A stretch of 64,000 nucleotides of DNA from Mycolicibacterium chubuense. Its GTDB lineage: Bacteria > Actinomycetota > Actinomycetes > Mycobacteriales > Mycobacteriaceae. Made by a program: the position numbers and the translations under genes. Each line of letters begins with the position of its first letter. The stretch's first letter is position 1. The stretch is taken from NCBI RefSeq assembly GCF_001044255.1, contig NZ_JYNX01000025.1:23281-87280 (forward strand), in the 5' to 3' direction. A model generated the notes under the pieces. That model was not told the DNA's origin, did no database searches, and was given only the letters and a program-made list of their open reading frames with translations. This document shows, one piece after another, positions 17,364 through 26,783 of this stretch.

Positions 17364-19016
17364 ATGAGCCGAGGAAGCCGGGCCCGGCCGGTCGTGTCTG
17401 CACTGGCCGTGGCCTGCGTACTGATACCGACCGGCTGCTCGGCCGCCGAGCCGCGGGCCACTCCGACCAGCGCCGGTGCGCCGACCGCGGCCGCACCCCC
17501 TGCGGCGGCGAGCGACACGGCCCGGCCACTGGCGGCCGATCCGGCACACCTTGCCGACGACCTCGCGGCCGACGAGCGCGCGCTGCGGGATCCGGGGACC
17601 CCCGACACGGTGCTGAGCGCCGCCGCTCGTCGTCAGCAGGCGGCCTACCGTGTGCTCGGCCGGCACCCCGAGTGGGACGCGATCGCCCGCCCGCGGATCC
17701 CGCCCGACCTGCTCGCCGGCTACGACCACAACATCGACGCCCGTCGGCAACTCGCCGCGATGGCGCGGCCGAGGGCGACGCTGCCCGCGTGGCGCATCGT
17801 CGCGCCGCGGCCCGCCGACGAGTTGATGGGCTACTACCGGGAGGCCGAAACGGCGTTCGGGGTGAACTGGAACGTGCTGGCCGCCATCAATTTCGTCGAG
17901 ACCGCGTTCGGCCGGGTCGCCGGGGTCAGCACTGCCGGCGCCCAGGGCCCGATGCAGTTCATGCCGTCGACGTTCGCGGCCTACGGCGCGGGCGGCGACA
18001 TCCTCGCCCCGCGCGACGCCATCATGGCCGCCGGGCGCTACCTCGCGGCCAACGGCTTCGCCCGGGACCGGGACCACGCGCTGTACCGGTACAACAATTC
18101 CCTGCAGTACGTGCGGGCGATCAACGACTACGCCGCGGTCCTGGCCGCCGATCCGGCCGGCTTGCGCGCCTACCACCGCTGGGGTGTGTACGTGAACACG
18201 ACCGCAGGCGACGTCCTGCTCCCCGACGACTACGCTGCGGCCGCGCCGATCCCGGTCGAGGACTATCTGTCCCGCGTGACCAAAGCCTCGTCGGCAGTGC
18301 GACTTTCGCCGGGCAGCGCCGCCGTCCTGGACGCCGCGCTGGGCGTCGCGCGCGAGACCTCCGGCGCGAATCCCGCCGAGCGGGCCGAGCGGTTGTCCCG
18401 GCAGTTCCTCGGAACGCCCTACGGGGCCGACACTCTCGTCGGGTCAGAGACGGTGCCGGAACAACTCGCGGCTGAATTGGAGCGAGTCGACTGTTTCACT
18501 CTGGTCGACTACGTGGAGGCGCTCAAGCGGTCCACGTCTCGCGATCAGTTCGTCAACGCGCTGATCAGGGTGCGCTACAAGGACAATGCCGTCGGCTTCG
18601 CCACCCGCAAGCACTTCTTCACCGACTGGGCCGCCACAGGTCCGGCCGTCGCGACCGACATCACGGCCACGCTGAGCCGCAACACGGTCGAGGTGGCCAA
18701 GAACCTCAACCGGAAGGATTCGGGCGGGGTGTATCTCCCCGGGCTGCCGGTGGTGCCGCGGACCGTGACCTACCTTCCGAGCGCGGCGGTGGACGACGGC
18801 GTCGTCACGCAGTTGCGTACCGGGGACTACCTCGGGGCCTACGCCGAGGACGGTGGCCTGGACGTCACCCACGTCGGCATCTACGTCGCCGGCCCCGACG
18901 GCCCGCTCCTGCGCAACGCATCCTCGCTCAGCGCGAACCAGAAGGTGGTCGACAGTCCGCTGTTCGACTACCTGCGCACCGTGCCGGGGATCGTCGTGCT
19001 CCGGCCCGTGCAGTAG
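17364..19016 (+). CDS. Lipoprotein: lytic transglycosylase fused to DUF1460
   Basis: A 550-residue two-enzyme envelope protein. A lipoprotein signal ends in LIPTGC (lipidated Cys about residue 29), followed by an Ala/Pro/Thr linker. Residues 150-300 are an SLT lytic transglycosylase with catalytic E179 in [24 protein letters not shown] and [14 protein letters not shown]. Residues 340-550 match DUF1460, an NlpC/P60-like amidase fold: C377 in [14 protein letters not shown] and H503 in DVTHVGIYV form a plausible Cys-His pair. The product would cleave both glycan and peptide parts of peptidoglycan at the membrane surface. It is divergent from the GH13 gene. Confidence 0.82.
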   Translation: MSRGSRARPVVSALAVACVLIPTGCSAAEPRATPTSAGAPTAAAPPAAASDTARPLAADPAHLADDLAADERALRDPGTPDTVLSAAARRQQAAYRVLGRHPEWDAIARPRIPPDLLAGYDHNIDARRQLAAMARPRATLPAWRIVAPRPADELMGYYREAETAFGVNWNVLAAINFVETAFGRVAGVSTAGAQGPMQFMPSTFAAYGAGGDILAPRDAIMAAGRYLAANGFARDRDHALYRYNNSLQYVRAINDYAAVLAADPAGLRAYHRWGVYVNTTAGDVLLPDDYAAAAPIPVEDYLSRVTKASSAVRLSPGSAAVLDAALGVARETSGANPAERAERLSRQFLGTPYGADTLVGSETVPEQLAAELERVDCFTLVDYVEALKRSTSRDQFVNALIRVRYKDNAVGFATRKHFFTDWAATGPAVATDITATLSRNTVEVAKNLNRKDSGGVYLPGLPVVPRTVTYLPSAAVDDGVVTQLRTGDYLGAYAEDGGLDVTHVGIYVAGPDGPLLRNASSLSANQKVVDSPLFDYLRTVPGIVVLRPVQ

Positions 19017-19019
19017 GAG

Positions 19020-20447
19020 CTAGACGCCGCGCTCGACGGGCATCCTGCCGTGGTCGACGGCGGCCACCAGCGCGGCATGGTCGGCCTCGGTCTGGTCGGC
19101 GTATCGCCTGGCGAAGGTGCACAACGCGTTGTCCACCTTCTCGGAGCGGCCGAGATACCCGGCGATCATCGAGGCGCCACTGGTGCGCGCATGCCCCTTG
19201 GCGAGCAGTTGGCCGACCACCCCGGTGTAGTCGATGAGCGCCTTGGAGTCCATCGCATCCAACGGGATGGTGCCCTTCATGTTGCGGAACTGGCGCACGT
19301 AGTACTGCAGGCCGTCCACCGTCGTCCATCCCAGCAGGGGGTCGCTCACCGTCTGCAGCGCCTGCTGATACTCGACCACGCGCTGACCCTGGTGCGCGTG
19401 CCAGGCCGACTCGCCGTGGACGTAGCGCGCGAGCACGGAGCGACGCGCCTGCTTCAGCTGGAGGAACACCACGTCCTCGGGTGAGGAGCCTTCCAGCAGA
19501 GCCACGTACGCGCGCAGCCCGACGCTGCCGACACCGACCACCTTGTGCGCGACATCGAGCAGCGTGTACCCCCCGAGCACCCGTCGCCAGTGCGTGGACA
19601 GCGTCGGCAGGTAGTCGTCGAGCGCCTCGGCCAGCGCCTCGGCTTCGCGATCGGGCAGTCGCGTGATCAGAGGCGGCTCCTCGACGATCTTGCGTGTGCC
19701 CGCGACCTCTTCGGTGAACCGGGGCAGGGCGCGGTCACTGGTGCGGTGACGCGCACGCTTGGCAGAGCGTCGGACCTCCGCGGCCAGCGGACCGTGGGCT
19801 TCGCCGGCCAGCCGGTCGACGTCGAGCCGGGTGAACGACCGCGAGAACAGCGGCTGATCAGCCAGTCGGCGCACTTCGAGGCGATAGGCCGCCACGCACG
19901 AGCGCACCGCCGAGCCGCAGTCGTCCTCGGACGAGCCGTTGTGCCGGCCCGCCACCCAGATGCTGGCCACCAGTCGGCGCAGGTCCCATTCCCACGCGCC
20001 GGGGTGGGCCTCGTCGAAGTCGTTGAGATCGATCACCAGATCGCGTTCGGGGGACGCGTAGAAGCCGAAGTTCCCGAGGTGGGAGTCGCCGCACACGACG
20101 GGCGTGATGCCGGTGGCGGGCAGATGCGCGACGTCCTCAGCCATGACGACGGCGGTTCCGCGGAGGAATCCGTAGGGGGACGCGACCATGCGTCCCACGC
20201 GGATCGGGACCAGGCGGTCCACCCTGCCGCGGTGATTGTCCTCGATGAGCTGGATCGGGTCCGGCCTGTCGGCCGGTGGGGTCCAGTCGGCAAGTGATCG
20301 CCGCGGTACACGCTTGCGCAGGCTCTTGCCGAGTGCGTACCGCTCGGCGCGGGTCACCGGCTGTTGCCGCAGGGAGTGGTAGGCGGCGCTGTCGGTCTCC
20401 GCCAGCACGGTGTGCCGAGTCGGCTCAGCGGAGGTCATCGGTTCCAT
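19020..20447 (-). CDS. DUF2252 family protein
   Basis: A 475-residue DUF2252 protein, a family with a distant aminoglycoside-phosphotransferase/protein-kinase fold. Key segments are VCGDSHLGNFG and LVIDLNDFDEAHPGAWEWD, the HxGN and D-x-D type phosphotransfer motifs, and a later VGSVGLRAYVALLEG. The ATG at 20447 is chosen; an ATG at 20438 and a TTG at 20480 are alternatives without a decisive RBS. Convergent with the lipoprotein gene 3 nt away and downstream of a Ddn-like gene. Substrate unknown. Confidence 0.8.
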   Translation of the reverse strand: MEPMTSAEPTRHTVLAETDSAAYHSLRQQPVTRAERYALGKSLRKRVPRRSLADWTPPADRPDPIQLIEDNHRGRVDRLVPIRVGRMVASPYGFLRGTAVVMAEDVAHLPATGITPVVCGDSHLGNFGFYASPERDLVIDLNDFDEAHPGAWEWDLRRLVASIWVAGRHNGSSEDDCGSAVRSCVAAYRLEVRRLADQPLFSRSFTRLDVDRLAGEAHGPLAAEVRRSAKRARHRTSDRALPRFTEEVAGTRKIVEEPPLITRLPDREAEALAEALDDYLPTLSTHWRRVLGGYTLLDVAHKVVGVGSVGLRAYVALLEGSSPEDVVFLQLKQARRSVLARYVHGESAWHAHQGQRVVEYQQALQTVSDPLLGWTTVDGLQYYVRQFRNMKGTIPLDAMDSKALIDYTGVVGQLLAKGHARTSGASMIAGYLGRSEKVDNALCTFARRYADQTEADHAALVAAVDHGRMPVERGV

Positions 20448-20484
20448 GGTGCGCCGGTCGGGCGTCGACGCGGACTTCAATGGA

Positions 20485-20982
20485 TCAGTTCGGTGCCGGG
20501 GTGAACACGTCGACCGGGCGGCCCGGCGTGAGCATGACCAGGGGGATGTGCCGACTCGTCGACCGCTGGTAGGCGATGTAGGGCGGGTAGAGATGGCTCA
20601 TGTACTCCCAGACCTGATGCCGCTCAGTGCCTTCTGGCTCACGCCAGGTGGCCTCGAAGGCCTGGGTGGCGACCTGCACACCGATGGTCTCGTTGGCCAG
20701 GATGCTCAGGTACCACTCCGGATGGGTGTCGGCCCCGCCCTTCGACGCGACGACGACGATCTCGCCGCCGACGTTGCCGTAGATGAGCGGCTTGACGTAG
20801 ATCCTGCCCGATTTGCGGCCGGTGTATCTGATCAGACAGTGCGTGGTCATCGCGCGGCCGCCGACCGAACTGAGGTCGACGATGTGGCCCCTCGCTCCGC
20901 CCGACTCGAGGTACATGGCGAGGTGCTCGCCCATCCAGTCATCGCGCTCGGCCCGGATCGCTGCGGCGTCGGCATCAGCCAT
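20485..20982 (-). CDS. Deazaflavin (F420)-dependent nitroreductase-like protein (DUF385)
   Basis: A 165-residue protein of the Ddn/DUF385 split-barrel family, which binds cofactor F420. Visible are TTHCLIRYTGRKSGRIYVKP, the strand VVVASKGGADTHPEWYLSIL and a C-terminal EYMSHLYPPYIAYQ, all typical of mycobacterial Ddn paralogues. These enzymes reduce quinones or nitroaromatics with F420H2, but each paralogue's substrate differs. Start ATG 20982. Probably in the same transcript as the DUF2252 gene downstream. Confidence 0.85.
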   Translation of the reverse strand: MADADAAAIRAERDDWMGEHLAMYLESGGARGHIVDLSSVGGRAMTTHCLIRYTGRKSGRIYVKPLIYGNVGGEIVVVASKGGADTHPEWYLSILANETIGVQVATQAFEATWREPEGTERHQVWEYMSHLYPPYIAYQRSTSRHIPLVMLTPGRPVDVFTPAPN

Positions 20983-21035
20983 GTGTCAGGTCCCCTCGAG
21001 ATGGTCGGCTGAGCCGACCTTACGGCAGCGGCAGG

Positions 21036-22238
21036 TCACGTCGGTTTCGGGACAGCCAGCGCCACGGTGAGTTCCATGACCGTTCGCGGATCGTCGAGTC
21101 CGTCGCCGAACAGTTCGCGGATCTGTGTCATCCGGTACCGCACCGTCTGCGGGTGGACGAACAACTCCGTGGCGACGGCCTCCCGTTGGCCCTGATGCAG
21201 AAGCCACGATCTCAGCGTCTCGGCCAACCGCTCGGCGGTGCTGGGCCGTAGCCCGCTCAACGGCGCCAGCACCCGCGCCCGCAGATCCTCGGACGCCTCG
21301 AGGTCCGCGGTGAGAACGAGCTCGACCAGGTGATCGTCGGTGTCGACGATGTCGACGTCATCGGCGACGGGCAGGGTGCGCGCCCGCAGCGCCCGTCGGT
21401 ACGACGACTGGACCAGCATCCACGGACGAGCGGGCCCGACGAGGGCCCGCCGGCCCTGCAACGCCGAATGGAGTTGGCGGCGATGCCGGACGTCCAGATC
21501 GGGGGCCAGCAACACCGCCAACGAGTCCGACGCACCGACGCCCGGCAGGTCTTCGCTGACGAGCAGCGTCGATTGGCCGAAACGTGCTGCCAAACCGCGG
21601 GTTTGAGCCTCCGCAAGAAGGATGGCGGTCAGCGTGGACGGAGGACTCCACCCCGCCCGCTCGGCACTGTCCTGCAGAACCTCCGCCGGCTCGCCGTCGA
21701 GCAACTGCCGCGCCAGCCGTTCGAGATAGCGTTCCCGGACCCGCCCCGTCGTCGCCAACTCGTCGGCGTGCCCAGAGACGCTGGACGCCGACAATTCGTC
21801 GATGAACGCGAACACCAGCTCGGCGAATCGGGCCACCGTGTCCGCGGTCAGCCCGGCCTCGACGGCGGTGCCCGACAGCTCCCGCCAGGCGACGCGCGCG
21901 CCGACCCGGTACGCCGACAGCAGTGCATCCATGGAGCGGCCCTGTCGCGCCTCGCCACGACCGAGTTCGTAGGCGCCGTCCAGCGCGGGGGTCAGCGTCG
22001 CTGTCGGGTCGGTGTCCTGCGCGCGCACCGCCAGCCGCAGGAAGCCACCGAGGGCCATCTGCACGGCGTTCTCGATGTTCTGGCCCATCCGGCCACTGAA
22101 TGCGGCGGCGTAGCTGGGCACCTCGGCCGTCACCGCGGTCACGGTGCGTTCGGCCATCCGCGGCAGCACCGCCTGCAGGGCGGCGGCGACGTCGTCCGGC
22201 AGGTCGAGTCCGGTGAAGCGGAGCCCCTGCTCGGCCAT
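21036..22238 (-). CDS. PucR-type transcriptional regulator
   Basis: A 400-residue regulator. The N-terminal half (to about 180) is a helical sensor-like domain, the middle resembles a degenerate GGDEF-like CdaR_GGDEF region, and the C-terminus is the PucR helix-turn-helix: LRSWLLHQGQREAVATELFV followed by HPQTVRYRMTQIRELFG. The ATG at 22238 is used; the frame stays open further upstream, but that stretch includes the divergent promoter. It faces away from the ferredoxin reductase and desA3 genes with an 85-nt gap, so it is the obvious candidate regulator of fatty acid desaturation here. Confidence 0.82.
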   Translation of the reverse strand: MAEQGLRFTGLDLPDDVAAALQAVLPRMAERTVTAVTAEVPSYAAAFSGRMGQNIENAVQMALGGFLRLAVRAQDTDPTATLTPALDGAYELGRGEARQGRSMDALLSAYRVGARVAWRELSGTAVEAGLTADTVARFAELVFAFIDELSASSVSGHADELATTGRVRERYLERLARQLLDGEPAEVLQDSAERAGWSPPSTLTAILLAEAQTRGLAARFGQSTLLVSEDLPGVGASDSLAVLLAPDLDVRHRRQLHSALQGRRALVGPARPWMLVQSSYRRALRARTLPVADDVDIVDTDDHLVELVLTADLEASEDLRARVLAPLSGLRPSTAERLAETLRSWLLHQGQREAVATELFVHPQTVRYRMTQIRELFGDGLDDPRTVMELTVALAVPKPT

Positions 22239-22323
22239 TACTGTCCCCTGCGAACAAAATCGAGCATGGAATTCACGCTCTGTAGCCAAGAGTTTATACC
22301 CCTGACCCAGCCAGAGTGGTGTC

Positions 22324-23415
22324 ATGACCACAACAGCACCCCGGCCGACGACTGTCGGCGCCCTGCGGGAGCGTGTCATCAAGCTCGCGGAATGGGTGAC
22401 CACCCCGCTGGTCCCCGCCGACTACCTCGACGTCATCGACCCGCTGCGCTCCGGCGCCGACCTGCGCGGCCGCATCGTCGCGCTGCACCCGGAGACCCGT
22501 GACGCCGTCACCGTGGTGGTCAAGCCGGGTCGCGGCTGGCGCGGCCACACACCCGGCCAATATGTCCGCATCGGTGTCGACGTCGACGGCGTCCGCCAGT
22601 GGCGGGCCTACTCGCTCACCTCGGAGGTGTCCCGCGAGGACGGCTGCATCGCCATCACCGTGAAGGCGATCCCCGATGGCACGGTCAGCAACCACCTGGT
22701 GCGTCGGGCCACCGTCGGCACCGTCATCCAACTCGACCAGGCCGCAGGAGAATTCACTCTCGGCGCCCGGACGCCGAGCAAGATCCTGTTCCTCACCGCA
22801 GGCAGCGGCATCACCCCCGTGATGGGGATGCTGCGCAACATGACCGACGAGTGCGCCGACGTCGTGGTCGTGCACTCCGCCCCCTCCGCGGACGACGTCA
22901 TCTTCGGCGGGGAACTCCGCTCGATGGCCCGCCGCGGCCGAATCCGGTTGGTGGAGAGGCACACCGACATCGACGGCATGCTCGACATGGACCGCCTCGG
23001 CGACCTGGTCGACGATGTCGCCGAGCGCGAGACCTGGGCCTGCGGACCCGCCGGAATGCTCGACGCCCTCGAGGCCCGCTGGGACACCGCCGGCATCGCC
23101 GATCGGCTGCACACCGAACGCTTCCGGCCGACCGTCATCACCGCCGGCGACGGCGGCGAGGTCACCTTTGTGACGACCGGAACGGTCGTCGAGGCCGAAG
23201 GATCCCAGACTCTGCTCGACGCCGGCGAGGCCGCGGGTGTCCTGATGCCGTCCGGCTGCCGGATGGGCATCTGCTTCGGCTGCGTCGCACCCCTGCGCCA
23301 GGGGGCCGTTCGCGACCTGCGCACCGGAGACGTCACCACGGCCTCACCCGGTGACAACGTCCAGATCCAGACCTGTGTCTCCGCCGCTGCGGGCACCTGC
23401 GAAATCGCACTTTGA
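22324..23415 (+). CDS. Ferredoxin reductase electron donor for DesA3 (Rv3230c-like)
   Basis: A 363-residue flavo-iron-sulfur protein: FAD-binding segment RAYSLTSEVS (about residues 96-105), NAD(P)-binding LFLTAGSGITPVMGMLRNM, and a C-terminal plant-type [2Fe-2S] domain with SGCRMGICFGCVAPL and IQTCVSA cysteines. In M. tuberculosis the orthologous Rv3230c passes electrons from NADPH to the stearoyl-CoA delta-9 desaturase DesA3. Here it lies 15 nt upstream of the desaturase gene, the same order, supporting the same role at the membrane. Divergent from a PucR regulator. Confidence 0.9.
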   Translation: MTTTAPRPTTVGALRERVIKLAEWVTTPLVPADYLDVIDPLRSGADLRGRIVALHPETRDAVTVVVKPGRGWRGHTPGQYVRIGVDVDGVRQWRAYSLTSEVSREDGCIAITVKAIPDGTVSNHLVRRATVGTVIQLDQAAGEFTLGARTPSKILFLTAGSGITPVMGMLRNMTDECADVVVVHSAPSADDVIFGGELRSMARRGRIRLVERHTDIDGMLDMDRLGDLVDDVAERETWACGPAGMLDALEARWDTAGIADRLHTERFRPTVITAGDGGEVTFVTTGTVVEAEGSQTLLDAGEAAGVLMPSGCRMGICFGCVAPLRQGAVRDLRTGDVTTASPGDNVQIQTCVSAAAGTCEIAL

Positions 23416-23430
23416 TCAAGGAGATTCGAT

Positions 23431-24558
23431 ATGACTTCTGCAACACTCACCCCGGCACGCACCACGGCCGGCCCCGCCGGCCATCTCACCGATGACGACA
23501 TCGAGAATCTCGGCCGGGAGCTCGACGCCATCCGCGAACAGATCGTCTCCAGCCGCGGCGAGCGCGACGCGGCCTACATCCGCACGGTCATCGACGGTCA
23601 GCGCAAGCTCGAGCTGAGCAGCCGGGCGATCCTGCTGTTCTCGTTGTTCCCGCCCGCCTGGATCGTCGGAACGGCCGGTCTGTCCGTGTCGAAGATCGTC
23701 GAGAACATGGAGATCGGCCACAACGTCATGCACGGCCAGTGGGACTGGATGCGCGACTCCAAGATCCACTCGACCACCTGGGAGTGGGACAACGCCTCCC
23801 CCGCAGACATGTGGAAGCACTCGCACAACGAGGTCCACCACACCTACACCAACGTGCGCGGCAAGGACCACGACCTGGGCTACGGCATCATGCGCGTCGA
23901 CGAGAACCAGAAGTGGACGCCGTTCTACCTGGGCCAGCCGCTGTACAACGCTGTCAACGCCTGCCTGTTCCAGTACGGCATCGCGGCCTACGACCTGGAG
24001 ATCGGCAAGTACCTCAAGGGCAGGACGGACTCCGAGGAGTTCCGCCGCAACGGCAAGCGGGTGCTCGCCAAAATCGGCAAGCACGCGGTGCGCGACTATG
24101 TGCTGCATCCACTGCTGTCGGGCCCGTCCGCGCTGACCACCCTGACCGCGAACCTGACGGCGAACGTGGTCCGCAATCTGTGGACGCACTCGGTCATCAT
24201 GTGCGGGCATTTCCCCGAAGGGGTCGAGACGTTCGAGAAGACGTCGATCGACGGCGAGACACGCGGCCAGTGGTATCTGCGTCAGATGCTCGGATCGGCC
24301 AACATCACCGGAAGTCCGTTGCTGCACTTCATGACTGGCAATCTGTCGTTCCAGATCGAGCATCACCTGTTCCCCGACCTGCCCAGCAACCGCTACCAGG
24401 AGATCGCACCGAAGGTGCAGGAGCTGTTCGAACGTTACGGGCTGACCTACACCAGCGGTTCGCTTCCGCAGCAGGTGGCCTCGGCGTGGAAGAAGGTCTT
24501 CCGGCTCTCGCTACCCAACAAGGTCGGGCGGTCGCGTCGCACGACCGAGGCCGCCTAG
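23431..24558 (+). CDS. desA3: Membrane acyl-CoA delta-9 desaturase DesA3
   Basis: A 375-residue integral membrane di-iron desaturase. The three histidine boxes are H97-N-V-M-H101, H130-S-H-N-E-V-H-H137 and IEH311-H312 in QIEHHLFPDLP, with hydrophobic segments around residues 65-95 and 185-220. The DesA3 family makes oleoyl-CoA from stearoyl-CoA, with electrons from the reductase encoded immediately upstream. An AAGGAGA ribosome-binding site precedes the ATG. Length agrees with mycobacterial DesA3 proteins. Confidence 0.9.
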   Translation: MTSATLTPARTTAGPAGHLTDDDIENLGRELDAIREQIVSSRGERDAAYIRTVIDGQRKLELSSRAILLFSLFPPAWIVGTAGLSVSKIVENMEIGHNVMHGQWDWMRDSKIHSTTWEWDNASPADMWKHSHNEVHHTYTNVRGKDHDLGYGIMRVDENQKWTPFYLGQPLYNAVNACLFQYGIAAYDLEIGKYLKGRTDSEEFRRNGKRVLAKIGKHAVRDYVLHPLLSGPSALTTLTANLTANVVRNLWTHSVIMCGHFPEGVETFEKTSIDGETRGQWYLRQMLGSANITGSPLLHFMTGNLSFQIEHHLFPDLPSNRYQEIAPKVQELFERYGLTYTSGSLPQQVASAWKKVFRLSLPNKVGRSRRTTEAA

Positions 24559-24583
24559 ACCCCGGGTCGGCCGACGGATTCCG

Positions 24584-24874
24584 TCACGCGGTGATCGCGC
24601 GAGCGAACGCGTGCCGGATCCACCAGGTCGCGTAGATCGAGAACCGGTACCCCTTCGCGGGGTTGTAGGCACGGATCGCCTGCGCGAGGCCGACGTTGCC
24701 GATCTCGATGAGGTCGAGGAATGCGGTGCCGTGGCCGGTGTAGTGCTTGGCCAGTGTGACGACGAGACCGAGATGCGCGTCGCGCAGCGCTCGCCACAGC
24801 ACCTCGGGATCGTCGGGTTCGCCGTCGGCTGCCACGTAGTCCCCTGCTGTCGGCCTACCCGTCCAGAGTGACAT
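24584..24874 (-). CDS. Sigma-70 region 2-only protein
   Basis: A 96-residue protein consisting almost wholly of sigma-70 region 2: [20 protein letters not shown], then [20 protein letters not shown], then [20 protein letters not shown] (core-binding 2.2 and -10-reading 2.3/2.4 segments). It ends there without regions 3 and 4. No frameshift continuation is seen downstream, where the convergent desA3 stop lies 25 nt away. The start (ATG 24874) is the first that keeps it clear of the divergent kinase gene; longer frames exist. It could bind core RNA polymerase without -35 recognition, as a competitor or partner of another factor. Confidence 0.65.
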   Translation of the reverse strand: MSLWTGRPTAGDYVAADGEPDDPEVLWRALRDAHLGLVVTLAKHYTGHGTAFLDLIEIGNVGLAQAIRAYNPAKGYRFSIYATWWIRHAFARAITA

Positions 24875-24923
24875 ACAGCGGCGGCCGGGCACCGCGATCA
24901 GCATGGCTTTGTAGGCTCTGTGC

Positions 24924-26708
24924 ATGCCGCTGAACAATGGCGAGGAATTCGCCGGGTACCTGATCGAGCGGCTGCTCGGCACCGGCGGCATGGGCGAGGT
25001 CTACCTCGCGCAGCATCCCCGACTGCCGCGCCGCGACGCGCTCAAGATCCTGGCGCCCACCTCGACGGCGGACACAGAGTTCCGGGCACGGTTCATCCGC
25101 GAGGCCGAGATGGCGGCGGCGCTGCAGCACCCCCACATCGTCGGCGTCCTCGACCGGGGCGAGTTCGACGGGCGGCTGTGGATCTCGATGGATTATGTGG
25201 ACGGCACGGACGCCGGGCAGTTGATCAGGGACTCCTACCCGAGCGGTATGCCCGAGCACGAGGTCGTGGACATCGTGACAGCGGTGGCCGACGCACTCGA
25301 CTTCGCCCATGAGCGCCGCCTGCTCCATCGCGACGTCAAGCCGGAGAACATCCTCGTGACGGCGTCCGACGGGCGTCGGCGCCGGGTGCTCCTGACCGAT
25401 TTCGGCATCGCCCGACGGATCGACGACGTCAGCAACCTCACCGACGACAACGTCGCCATCGGCACCGTGAGCTACATGGCCCCCGAGCAATTGCGCGGCC
25501 AACCGCTCGACGGGCGGTCAGACCAATATGCGTTGGCCGCCACCACTTTTCATCTGCTGACCGGCGCTCCTCCCTTCGATGACGCCAACCGCGCCGTCGT
25601 CATCGGTCACCATCTGGGAAGCCCGCCCCCGCGGATATCCGCTCGCCGGCCCGACCTCGCGCACCTCGACGGCGTCCTGGCCAAAGCGCTGGCCAAGGAT
25701 CCCGATCAGCGCTACCCCAGTTGCCTCGACTTCGCCGAAGCCCTCGCCCGGTCGCGTCCACCCCGAACTGCCCAGGACACACAACCGCACCCGGCTGCGC
25801 CGACCGGGAATGCCGACGGCCGTCCCGCCACCCAGCGCCTCGAGCGTCTGGTGCTACGCGGAACGGCACATGGCGTCGAACAGCGCACCGTCGGTGCCGG
25901 CGCCGAGTTGGAAGCCGTCTCGTTCCGTCTGACGCCGTCCGATCCCACCCACCTGCCCACCCCGGTCCCCGTCGCGATCAACACCCAGCTCGGACCCGGG
26001 CAGCTCGACGACGGCGGCACAGTCGAAGTGCACGGCGTCTGGGACGGCCACACCCTCGACGCCGACGAGATCAGTATCTTCCCCGCGCCCACTCCCCCGA
26101 CGCCGCGCTCGTCCCGCACGACCGCGACGTTCGAGGCGCAACCGAAGCGCCGGAGCCGCCGGACGCCGATCCTCGCCGCACTCGCCTTCGTGATCGTGGT
26201 GGCGGTGGCCGCGGTGGCGTGGTTCACCGACGGATTCGGGCTGGTGACGCGGCAGGGACCGGTCGTCACGCCGGCGAGCGTGACCGTGTTCGCGCCGTCG
26301 GGCGGTGCGGACAACCCGGACAAGGCCGGACTGGCGATCGACGGGAACCCCGCGACGTCGTGGTCGACCGTCACGTACACCGACCCGGTTCCCTTCCCGA
26401 ACTTCGTGGAGGGAGAGGGACTGATGCTGCATCTGTCCGAACCGACGGCGTTGAGCGCCGTCACGATCGACGTGTCGAGCACCGGAACCGAGGTGCAGAT
26501 CCGCTCGTCTCCCACCGAGAACCCGGGCAAGCTGGCTGACACCACGGAGCTGACCCCGACGACGCCACTGCAACCGGGCCACAACCGCATCGACATCCGG
26601 GACCAGACGAAGACATCGAATGTGCTGGTGTGGATCAGCACGCTGGGCACCACCGACGGCAAGAGCCGCACCGCGATCTCCGAGATCACCCTGCAGGCGG
26701 CTGCGTAG
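24924..26708 (+). CDS. Membrane Ser/Thr protein kinase with discoidin-like ectodomain
   Basis: A 594-residue Pkn-type receptor kinase. The kinase domain spans residues 10-290: glycine loop [14 protein letters not shown]41, HRDVKPEN (D137), DFG (D159) and APE (186-188). A linker domain (about 295-395) is followed by one membrane helix at 414-434. The extracellular part (about 445-594) contains [19 protein letters not shown] and ends TAISEITL, resembling the F5/8C-like sugar-binding domain of mycobacterial MviN (Rv3910). It probably senses a cell-wall ligand. Divergent from the sigma-region-2 gene; followed by a strong terminator. Confidence 0.88.
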   Translation: MPLNNGEEFAGYLIERLLGTGGMGEVYLAQHPRLPRRDALKILAPTSTADTEFRARFIREAEMAAALQHPHIVGVLDRGEFDGRLWISMDYVDGTDAGQLIRDSYPSGMPEHEVVDIVTAVADALDFAHERRLLHRDVKPENILVTASDGRRRRVLLTDFGIARRIDDVSNLTDDNVAIGTVSYMAPEQLRGQPLDGRSDQYALAATTFHLLTGAPPFDDANRAVVIGHHLGSPPPRISARRPDLAHLDGVLAKALAKDPDQRYPSCLDFAEALARSRPPRTAQDTQPHPAAPTGNADGRPATQRLERLVLRGTAHGVEQRTVGAGAELEAVSFRLTPSDPTHLPTPVPVAINTQLGPGQLDDGGTVEVHGVWDGHTLDADEISIFPAPTPPTPRSSRTTATFEAQPKRRSRRTPILAALAFVIVVAVAAVAWFTDGFGLVTRQGPVVTPASVTVFAPSGGADNPDKAGLAIDGNPATSWSTVTYTDPVPFPNFVEGEGLMLHLSEPTALSAVTIDVSSTGTEVQIRSSPTENPGKLADTTELTPTTPLQPGHNRIDIRDQTKTSNVLVWISTLGTTDGKSRTAISEITLQAAA

Positions 26709-26736
26709 GCGGAGAAAGCCGGCGGGAAGACCGGAA

Positions 26737-26768
26737 CCGCCCGAACCGTAGGTTCACGGTTCGGGCGG
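26737..26768. terminator. Intrinsic-type hairpin after the kinase gene
   Basis: CCGCCCGAACCGT (26737-26749) and ACGGTTCGGGCGG (26756-26768) pair perfectly over 13 bp around a 6-nt loop. It serves the kinase gene and, from the other side, the convergent DUF4189 gene. Confidence 0.8.
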
Positions 26769-26783
26769 TCGGGACGACCGGCG

